Assembly (NCBI GenBank): GCA_002724475.1
Contig: PBOO01000044.1
Span: 7,695-14,553, forward strand
Reading direction: 5' to 3'
From: Fidelibacterota bacterium
GTDB lineage: Bacteria > Fidelibacterota > Marinisomatia > Marinisomatales > TCS55
DNA length: 6,859 nucleotides
Both the position numbers and the translations under genes were made by a program. Below, piece after piece: positions 1 through 5,744 of this stretch. The notes under the pieces are model-generated. The model saw only the letters and a program-made list of their open reading frames with translations. It was not told where the DNA came from and made no database searches. Positions within the stretch are counted from its first letter, which is position 1; each line of letters begins with the position of its first letter.

Positions 1-515
1 CTGGTTTGAACAATAATACCTAGGTCGTCCTCCTCAATGATTTCTCCATTTACCACCGTTCCATTTTGTAATTCAATTCTATGTCTTAGCTGAGGTATTT
101 TGATCAGATTTAATAAATCTTCATCTATATTTGGAATCGCACCTCTTCCTTCTTCATAAACCGAAATAATCTTCTTAAGTGAATCAACTTGTTCGCGAAG
201 TACATCGATACTCGATTTTATTTCAAAAAATGACTCTCCAGTATCTAGTCGCTCAACAACTCTTTTTTGAGGATCTCTTATTGGAGGGAGGGGGGCTACT
301 ATTTTTGTAGTATCTGATTTTTCAAGAGTATCAACTGAATCAGCGACTGAAACATTGCCCGTTGACGGAATATTTTTAATTGTATCGTTTGCGATGCTAT
401 CAGGATCTAAAGTTTGAATCGTTAGAGAATCACCATTCATGGCACCTAACGAATCTATTTCTTGGCTAAAAAGAACAGAAATAAAAATTAGGATTAAATA
501 AAAAAATTTATTCAT
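1..515 (-). CDS. Secreted coiled-coil protein of unknown function, 3' end cut by window edge
   Basis: An open frame starts with ATG at 515-513 and runs without a stop for 171 codons to base 1, so the C-terminus lies outside the window. Residues 1-17 form a Sec signal peptide (Lys3, then a Phe/Leu/Ile core), with likely cleavage before Gln18-Glu19; there is no lipobox Cys. Residues 20-75 are rich in Asp, Ser, Thr and Asn and look disordered. Residues 73-80 hold a short Pro-rich stretch (APLPPI). Residues about 95-122 have heptad-like hydrophobic spacing typical of a short coiled coil. From residue 146 the pattern IELQNGTVVNGEI, followed by GIIVQT, resembles small beta-strand modules seen in secreted proteins of Bacteroidota-like phyla. 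The start codon overlaps the stop of the upstream HEAT lipoprotein gene by 8 bases (508-515), implying translational coupling; an AAGG lies 11 bases before the ATG. No family is recognised; a periplasmic or cell-surface location is inferred from the signal peptide. Confidence 0.8.
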   Translation of the reverse strand, partial: MNKFFYLILIFISVLFSQEIDSLGAMNGDSLTIQTLDPDSIANDTIKNIPSTGNVSVADSVDTLEKSDTTKIVAPLPPIRDPQKRVVERLDTGESFFEIKSSIDVLREQVDSLKKIISVYEEGRGAIPNIDEDLLNLIKIPQLRHRIELQNGTVVNGEIIEEDDLGIIVQT

Positions 516-1641
516 CTACAAGAGTACCTTGTTTATGCGCTTCAAAGGTTCTTCTATGGATTTCTTGCTCAAAGCTTTCATAGGCACCAAGATCCTTAAC
601 CGTTTGAATAACAGCTGGATGTAGTTTGTACTGATTGTAGTCAGAAAGAATTGGTAATAATGATGGAACTACCGACTCATCGCTAATATCTGCTAGCTTT
701 TCAATTGCTTTTATTCTAATCTCAAGCGGATAGCCGTCATTCATTGCAATTTCAATTACTGCTTTTCTAATCTCAGGGTCATCAAATTCACCTAGAGCCT
801 CAAGCAGTGTATTTAAAATATTATAATATTGATCTTTACCAGTCCTATAAGTTTGCAATAAAGCCAAAACTAAACTTTCTTCTTTAACACCTCTCATTGT
901 ATTTAGAGCAAAATCTCTAACCTCAAGATTCGTTTCTGGATCTCCTAGAAGCTCTGCAAAAGCACCTGCAACTTGAGATGGGTCTTTCTTCCCAAGAATT
1001 TCTAATGCTCGATTTCGAATACCAAGCTTAACAAAGGGATCTCTTGAGATTTGAGTAAGGATAGGAACTACCTCATCTGTTCCAAGTGCACCAAGCGTCT
1101 CTGTTAAAAGTTTTTCAGTTCGATTAAAATTACTTCTGCTTACCTCATACAAGTCTAGTAATGCCATAACCTGATCTTTTGTACGAACTTTATTTAGATT
1201 TCTTACAAGCGAAAGTTCAAGTTCATTTGTCTTTTCCTCAACCTTATTCATTGCACTTATCATTGCATCTGCCGCTCTTGGATCATCGCGAAACTGTGCA
1301 AGAAGTTCAATAGATCCAATCATAAAGGTTACATCAAGTGCGGCCGCTTCGCCTACGGCATCTGATAGAGCATTTAAAGCCGTAGGGTGTTGAGTTTCTG
1401 CTAATGCAACGCCAGCAGCCATTCTCACGTCATAGGGTTGATTTGTATCATTATATATTGCAATCATCTCTTCAAGCGCCTGCAGCTTCCCCTCACTGAA
1501 AGCTGTGCTTAAATTTTCAATAAGCTCATATGAAATATCATCATTTGATTTTTTAGAAGGTAAAAAACTTTTTATGGTTGAACAGCCATCTAACAAAAAC
1601 ACTAAAAGTGAAAAAACTAAGATCTGTTTAGTCGTTTTCAT
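508..1641 (-). CDS. HEAT-repeat lipoprotein, envelope-anchored
   Basis: This 377-residue protein begins with a lipoprotein signal: Lys2 and Lys5, a hydrophobic core at 7-17, then a lipobox Leu17-Asp18-Gly19-Cys20. The mature protein would be lipidated on Cys20; Ser at +2 fits outer membrane sorting under the E. coli rule, which may not hold here. Residues about 50-370 are a solenoid of roughly nine HEAT-like helical hairpins of about 28-35 residues. Visible unit starts are near 70 (VRMAAGVALAE), 102, 141, 172, 203 (IRNRALEILG), 239 (VRDFALNTMRG), 272, 306 (IRIKAIEKLAD) and 338. Such solenoids are protein-binding scaffolds; no catalytic motif is visible. The start is firm: GGAG lies five bases before the ATG and the signal peptide follows at once. 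The gene overlaps the end of the upstream phosphatase gene by 14 bases and the start of the downstream secreted-protein gene by 8. A role as periplasmic scaffold or assembly factor is inference. Confidence 0.85.
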   Translation of the reverse strand: MKTTKQILVFSLLVFLLDGCSTIKSFLPSKKSNDDISYELIENLSTAFSEGKLQALEEMIAIYNDTNQPYDVRMAAGVALAETQHPTALNALSDAVGEAAALDVTFMIGSIELLAQFRDDPRAADAMISAMNKVEEKTNELELSLVRNLNKVRTKDQVMALLDLYEVSRSNFNRTEKLLTETLGALGTDEVVPILTQISRDPFVKLGIRNRALEILGKKDPSQVAGAFAELLGDPETNLEVRDFALNTMRGVKEESLVLALLQTYRTGKDQYYNILNTLLEALGEFDDPEIRKAVIEIAMNDGYPLEIRIKAIEKLADISDESVVPSLLPILSDYNQYKLHPAVIQTVKDLGAYESFEQEIHRRTFEAHKQGTLVDE

Positions 1642-2374
1642 TTTTACTCCAATGGTTCAAGGTTAAATCCTGACCGTCAAATTTTCCATATGTAAAGAAG
1701 CTTAACCAATCACCCAAAATTAACATTTTTCCATTTTCATCTTTCAGCTCTTTTGCCTGATGATAGTGTCCAGATATGAAATAGTCACAGCCTCCATCAA
1801 AAAATGGCTTAGCTTGCTTTTGCATTTCATCAGCAATACGTTTATTATACTCATCGCTATGTTTGTAGTGCTCCCCCTTCTTTGATACCCATCTTCCAAA
1901 TGCATATCCTATTCTTGGGTGGAGAGACCTGTAAAACCAAATGAATAATCGTGATCTGATGAATCGTTTTAAAACCCTATAGCTTCTATCCCAAGATAAA
2001 TATCCATCACCATGAGTAATATAAAATGTTTTTTCTGCAATGTCTATTTTCAAATCGTTTTCATAAACCTCATCAAATAAATAATCATTAATAAAATCCA
2101 TAACCCAAAAATCATGATTGCCTAGAACATAATGCACCTTAACGCCTGATTCACGTAGTTTTTGGATTTGATAGTAAAATGGTGCGTAAACTTTTGGTAT
2201 TACGTCTTGATATTCGAAGTAAAAATCAAACAAATCACCATTAATAAATAAAGTACCACCCGAATTTTTGACATGATCAAAAAAACTATAAAGAATCTCC
2301 TCTCTTTTTATAGCAGATTCTGTTCTTTTTAACATCAGGTGGATGTCCGAGATAAAATATACTGGTAAATCCAT
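1628..2374 (-). CDS. lpxH: LpxH-like UDP-2,3-diacylglucosamine diphosphatase (calcineurin-like metallophosphoesterase)
   Basis: A 248-residue calcineurin-like phosphoesterase with the whole metal-site series: Asp10-x-His12 (SDIHL), Gly46-Asp47 (NGDLFDF), Gly85-Asn86-His87-Asp88-Phe (GNHDF), His121-Gly-Asp (THGDGY) and Gly202-His203-Tyr-His205. The length and the sequence around GDLFDF and HGDGYL match the LpxH group better than the larger SbcD or MPPED enzymes. LpxH enzymes cleave UDP-2,3-diacylglucosamine to lipid X and UMP in lipid A synthesis, at the cytoplasmic face of the inner membrane. The absence of a signal peptide agrees, and the basic, aromatic segment at 132-163 is where LpxH carries its membrane-facing helical cap. 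The third motif reads GNHD, whereas E. coli LpxH has GNRD, so a related substrate cannot be excluded. ATG at 2374 is the only sensible start because SDIHL begins at residue 9; it lacks a well-placed Shine-Dalgarno. It is the first gene of the minus-strand operon. Confidence 0.82.
   Translation of the reverse strand: MDLPVYFISDIHLMLKRTESAIKREEILYSFFDHVKNSGGTLFINGDLFDFYFEYQDVIPKVYAPFYYQIQKLRESGVKVHYVLGNHDFWVMDFINDYLFDEVYENDLKIDIAEKTFYITHGDGYLSWDRSYRVLKRFIRSRLFIWFYRSLHPRIGYAFGRWVSKKGEHYKHSDEYNKRIADEMQKQAKPFFDGGCDYFISGHYHQAKELKDENGKMLILGDWLSFFTYGKFDGQDLTLNHWSKNEND
1647..1650 (-). promoter_or_regulatory. Shine-Dalgarno site of the HEAT lipoprotein gene
   Basis: On the minus strand GGAG is followed by five bases (TAAAA) and then the ATG at 1641-1639. 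It lies inside the 3' end of the upstream phosphatase gene. It is the clearest ribosome binding site in the window and fixes the start of the lipoprotein. An internal, strong site suggests re-initiation on a shared transcript. Confidence 0.7.
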
Positions 2375-2379
2375 ACTTA

Positions 2380-2398
2380 TAAGGTAATATTTTCCTTA
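2380..2398. repeat. Short inverted repeat TAAGG-N9-CCTTA next to the lpxH-like start codon
   Basis: TAAGG (2380-2384) and CCTTA (2394-2398) are perfect 5-base arms with a nine-base spacer. They overlap the palindrome CTTATAAG (2376-2383) and end six bases before the lpxH-like ATG. The pair could be a regulator half-site pair or a weak 5' leader hairpin. In AT-rich DNA an arm of five can arise by chance. Confidence 0.25.
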
Positions 2399-2481
2399 GA
2401 GGCCAGTCAATCATCAATGAATATTATTATTATGTTATTTATTTGTATTTTTTCGACATATCCTCGAATTTAGGGAACTAA

Positions 2482-2499
2482 AAAATCAGATTTGATTTT
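2482..2499. repeat. Inverted repeat (7-base arms, 4-base loop) upstream of the outer membrane protein gene
   Basis: AAAATCA (2482-2488) and TGATTTT (2493-2499) are perfect inverted arms around GATT. A second palindrome, AAATC-A-GATTT (2483-2493), is nested in it, and GATTT is directly repeated at 2489-2498. The element ends ten bases before the ATG at 2510. It could be an operator or a weak hairpin in the mRNA leader; the low GC content of the stem makes a stable RNA structure doubtful. Confidence 0.3.
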
Positions 2500-2509
2500 A
2501 ATTACTTAC

Positions 2510-5500
2510 ATGTTAAAAATTTATCTTATAATTCTACTATCCTTGGGCAGTGCACTTTTTGGCCAATCCTTTGGTCAAAATAAGGTTCAGTACAGGGAAT
2601 TTGATTGGGATTTCATTTCATCGCCAAATTTCGATGTCTACTATTACGGTGATGAGATTGATTTGGCAACCTTTACTATGGAGGCTGCTAATGAAGCTTA
2701 TGAGCAAATCGGAAAGCATCTTAGATGGAATTTAAAAAAACGTGTCCCCATTATTGTTTATCACTCTCACAACGAATTTCAGCAAAATAATGCTGTTGGA
2801 GTATACATGTCTGAAGGAATTGGTGGTGTGACCGAGCTATTCAAAAATAGGGTGGTAATACCATTTGAGGGTGATTACAAAGCATTTCGGCATGTGATTC
2901 ATCATGAATTAGTCCATGCAATGATAAACGATCTTATCTATGGTGGAAGGATGCAAAACGTTGCTAGTGGACAGGTTAATTGGAGTATACCTCTATGGGC
3001 AAATGAAGGTTTGGCTGAGTATCTATCTTCAAATTGGGACACAGAAGCAGATATGGTAATTCGTGATTTAGCGATCAATGAAAGAATTCCTACTGTTAGA
3101 GAATTAGAATATTATCTTGCCTATAAAGGCGGTCAGTCTGTTTGGAAATTCATTGCCTCAAAATATGGAAGAGAAAAAATTGGAGAGGTTTTCCAAGCGA
3201 TGAAAAACTTAAGAAGCGCTGAAAAAGGTTTTGAAAGCGCTATTGGTATGGACTACGAAGAGCTCACTGAGCAATGGCACAAATATATAAAAAAAGAATT
3301 TTTTCCAGATGTTGCTGGAAGAGATGAAGTAAACGATATCGCAAAAAAATTAACCGATCATAAAAAAGAGAGGAACGTCTATAATATATCTCCTTCAATT
3401 TCTCCTGACGGAGGACAGATTGCATATTTAAAAAATAATATGAGCTATTTTGATATTGATTTGATGGACGCCGTCACTGGAAAAAAAATCAAAACTCTCA
3501 TCAAGGGAAGCAGATCATTAGATTTTGAAGAATTAAAATTCTTACAACCGGGAATTAGCTGGTCTCCTGACAGCAAAAAAATAGTATTTGCAGCTAAATC
3601 AGGTTCAAGCGATGCTTTGTACCTAGTAGACGTTGATTCTGGAGATAAAGAAAAGATTCGTTTTGATTTGGACGGTGTATTTAGCGCAGCTTGGAGCCCT
3701 ACTGGTGATAAGCTTGCGTATGTTGGTTATGAAAAGGGAGCGAGTGATATATATATTTACGATTTAGAAAGAAAGCAAAGCGTTAATCTTACGAGCGATG
3801 TTTATTCTGACTCTGAGCCGACCTGGAGCCCAGATGGTAGCTTGATTGCTTTTGTTTCTGATAGAGATAACAATATAGAAAGAAGAAAAACAAACGCTGA
3901 GGACATGCTCTCAGTAAACTATAACAATAAAAATATTTATACTGTAAATGTGTCTACTAAAACTATCGACCAAATAACAGATACAAATTTTGATGAGAAT
4001 TATCCAGTTTTCTCTAACACTAAGGATTTTCTTTTTTTTACCTCTGACTCATCTGGAACGTGGAATTTATTCAAGTACGATCTAAATAAAAGATCATCAT
4101 CTGTGATCACTAATTTGCTAACAGGAATATTTCAGTTAAGCCTAAACAAATATGATGATACAATGGTTTTTTCAGGTTATTCTAACCGAGGTTGGAATGT
4201 TTTTAGGCTTAACAACCCTCTTGATCTTGACCAAGTTGAGCTTAAACCAACAAATTATTTTGCAACAAAAGACGCTGAGAAAAGCGAAGACCTTGTTGAC
4301 CTTCGGCAGGACAAATGGAGAGGAGCTGAAAATTTTAATGAGACAGACTATTCTCGACACATTTTTGCTTTGGAGTATGAAAGTTACAATAAGCAAAGCA
4401 ATCAGGAGCAAAAACAAGAGAATTATCGGACAGAGCCTTTAAAAAATGAATCCGGAGATTATATTCCTCAAGCCTATAAGACGCAATTCAGTCTTGATGT
4501 TGCTCAAGGACAGTATGGATATAATAATGTTTTTGGACATCAAGGCTTACTCATTTTCTATTTTAGCGACTTGATGGGCGATCACCAAATATCTTTAGCA
4601 TTGGAATCTCAAATATCCTTATCTAATAGTGACTATTATCTTAATTATGCTTACTTAAAAAATAGGACTAACTACTATTTTACTTTATTTCACCAAGCGG
4701 ATTTCTTTTTAACCGGAGGATATTATAATCAGTTTGGTTATCCAGTTGACCTTACTGCTCGCATGAGGCATTATGGCATTGCTGGAACCGCCTCAAGACC
4801 CATTAATAAATTCAATCGAGTTGATTTTGGTCTAGTCATGCATAACTTAGATTATAAATTATTTGAGATTGATCCATACAGTACGGGGAATACCGTAAGA
4901 AGTAGCGATGGATTTATTGCTTTAAATCCAACTGTAAGTTATGTTTTTGATAATACAGTTTTTGGTTTTTTGGGACCAGTTGATGGCTTTAGGCAAAACA
5001 CTACGCTTGAAATCAGCCCGTCTATGGGTAAAAAAGGCATCTCCTATCAAAAGCTTAAAATTGATTTACGAAAATATTTCATGATAAACATGAATTACTC
5101 ATTCGCAGGGCGTTTATTTTTTGGAAACAGTACCGGCAAAAATCCCCAAAAATATTTTCTTGGTGGGATGCAAAACTGGATATGGGGTACTGGCACCACT
5201 GATGGTGTTGATGATGGACTGACGCAAGAATGGCGCTGGAGAAATGTCATTTTGGACAGTCAAAACGAATCTCTACTTCAAGACATATATTTTTCTGAGT
5301 TTGCCACACCACTTCGAGGTGCGCGTTTTTCAGAGCGAGTAGGAAAAAATGTAATCTTAACAAATCTTGAATTCAGGTTTCCATTAATTCAGTATTTACA
5401 AATTGGATTCCCTTTTCCAATGACAATTGGAAATATTCTTGGTCATGTTTTTATGGACGTTGGTGCAGCGTGGGATAATTCACGTGAATTCACAAACTAT

Positions 5501-5683
5501 TCTCTTTTGCAAGCCAAGTATGGAAATAATCTATCTAACGACTTCTCTCCTTGGGTACGTACAGTCGGTTATGGTATTAAACTTCCAATTTTCCTTCCTT
5601 GGAGGATCGAAGCAGCTTACGATTGGACTGAGTCAGGTTTGTCAAAGCCTCAGTGGTACATATCTTTAGGATATGATTGGTAG
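2510..5683 (+). CDS. Outer membrane protein: gluzincin peptidase domain + TolB-like propeller + Omp85/BamA-like barrel
   Basis: A 1057-residue exported protein (numbered from the ATG at 2510). Residues 1-18 are a signal peptide (Lys3, Leu/Ile core, cut near Gly18-Gln19). Residues about 25-265 form a peptidase MA-like domain: His132-Glu133-x-x-His136 (HELVH) and, 30 residues on, Glu166 in NEGLAEY, the zinc ligands expected of gluzincins, so it looks active. Residues about 285-575 are a TolB/PD40 propeller, with blade motifs SPDG at 298, WSPD at 351, WSPT at 395 and WSPDG at 439, plus two degenerate blades near 499 and 543. A polar linker (about 584-652) leads to a roughly 400-residue beta-barrel with LGG at 884, the Omp85 loop-6-type LRGARF at 935, then TNLEFRFPL, and a C-terminal Tyr-Asp-Trp. 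By analogy to BamA, peptidase and propeller face the periplasm. No POTRA domain is visible. TTG at 2492 would add six residues and spoil the signal peptide n-region, so ATG is preferred. It diverges from the lpxH-like operon and precedes radA. Confidence 0.88.
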   Translation: MLKIYLIILLSLGSALFGQSFGQNKVQYREFDWDFISSPNFDVYYYGDEIDLATFTMEAANEAYEQIGKHLRWNLKKRVPIIVYHSHNEFQQNNAVGVYMSEGIGGVTELFKNRVVIPFEGDYKAFRHVIHHELVHAMINDLIYGGRMQNVASGQVNWSIPLWANEGLAEYLSSNWDTEADMVIRDLAINERIPTVRELEYYLAYKGGQSVWKFIASKYGREKIGEVFQAMKNLRSAEKGFESAIGMDYEELTEQWHKYIKKEFFPDVAGRDEVNDIAKKLTDHKKERNVYNISPSISPDGGQIAYLKNNMSYFDIDLMDAVTGKKIKTLIKGSRSLDFEELKFLQPGISWSPDSKKIVFAAKSGSSDALYLVDVDSGDKEKIRFDLDGVFSAAWSPTGDKLAYVGYEKGASDIYIYDLERKQSVNLTSDVYSDSEPTWSPDGSLIAFVSDRDNNIERRKTNAEDMLSVNYNNKNIYTVNVSTKTIDQITDTNFDENYPVFSNTKDFLFFTSDSSGTWNLFKYDLNKRSSSVITNLLTGIFQLSLNKYDDTMVFSGYSNRGWNVFRLNNPLDLDQVELKPTNYFATKDAEKSEDLVDLRQDKWRGAENFNETDYSRHIFALEYESYNKQSNQEQKQENYRTEPLKNESGDYIPQAYKTQFSLDVAQGQYGYNNVFGHQGLLIFYFSDLMGDHQISLALESQISLSNSDYYLNYAYLKNRTNYYFTLFHQADFFLTGGYYNQFGYPVDLTARMRHYGIAGTASRPINKFNRVDFGLVMHNLDYKLFEIDPYSTGNTVRSSDGFIALNPTVSYVFDNTVFGFLGPVDGFRQNTTLEISPSMGKKGISYQKLKIDLRKYFMINMNYSFAGRLFFGNSTGKNPQKYFLGGMQNWIWGTGTTDGVDDGLTQEWRWRNVILDSQNESLLQDIYFSEFATPLRGARFSERVGKNVILTNLEFRFPLIQYLQIGFPFPMTIGNILGHVFMDVGAAWDNSREFTNYSLLQAKYGNNLSNDFSPWVRTVGYGIKLPIFLPWRIEAAYDWTESGLSKPQWYISLGYDW

Positions 5684-5744
5684 TTTTTAAATACTATTGA
5701 CGTTACTTTCCTATTTATAAAACAAAATCTCTCTTACTATTTTG
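5684..5744 (+). promoter_or_regulatory. Short AT-rich spacer before radA, no clear promoter or terminator
   Basis: The 61 bases between the outer membrane protein gene and radA hold TTGACG (5697-5702) and TATAAA (5716-5721). These resemble -35 and -10 boxes but are only 13 bases apart, too close for a normal sigma-70 promoter. No GC-rich hairpin followed by T-run is present, so there is no visible intrinsic terminator and read-through into radA is likely. Confidence 0.2.

Larger units (their letters stand above)
2375..2509. promoter_or_regulatory. Divergent intergenic promoter region between lpxH-like gene and outer membrane protein gene
   Basis: These 135 bases separate two divergent genes and must contain both promoters. 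The stretch is very AT-rich, with ATT triplets at 2423-2433 and T-runs up to 2453. On the minus strand a weak promoter can be read: TTGACT (2410-2405) and TATTAC (2389-2384) with a short 15-base spacer. It would start transcription only about 2-3 bases before the lpxH-like ATG, giving a nearly leaderless mRNA. On the plus strand TTTAAT (2497-2502) sits seven bases before the ATG at 2510 and could be a -10 element, but no matching -35 is seen. The region's role is secure from gene orientation; the individual boxes are tentative. Confidence 0.5.

Noticed and set aside
283..295. G-rich tract (GGAGGGAGGGGGG) as a possible quadruplex or slippage site
   Set aside because: It is the complement of codons for the Pro-rich stretch APLPPI in the secreted protein, the frame stays open across it, and four separated runs of three G are not present.
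2492..2509. TTG start six codons upstream of the outer membrane protein ATG
   Set aside because: It would add a hydrophobic extension before the Lys-containing n-region of the signal peptide. The GGGAA at 2473-2477 is 14 bases away, too far to support it firmly. It is not excluded.
4172..4417. Open frame of 81 codons on the minus strand inside the outer membrane protein gene
   Set aside because: It lies fully antisense to a well-supported gene at the polar linker region, has no ribosome binding site and its product has no recognisable domain; it is a by-product of AT-rich codon use.
2550..5669. Plus-strand frames at 2550-2735, 4152-4442 and 5427-5669
   Set aside because: All lie inside the outer membrane protein gene in another frame, and that gene's protein motifs continue through each of them.
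2510..5683. Naming the large gene tolB
   Set aside because: TolB is a soluble periplasmic protein of about 430 residues with its own N-terminal domain. Here the propeller is flanked by a peptidase domain and an outer membrane barrel, and no pal, tolA, tolQ or tolR lies nearby.
5697..5721. Sigma-70 promoter TTGACG / TATAAA before radA
   Set aside because: The spacer is 13 bases instead of about 17, so it is unlikely to work as a standard promoter; AT-rich DNA yields such boxes often.
5684..5744. Intrinsic terminator after the outer membrane protein gene
   Set aside because: There is a short T-run directly after the stop codon but no hairpin arms before it.
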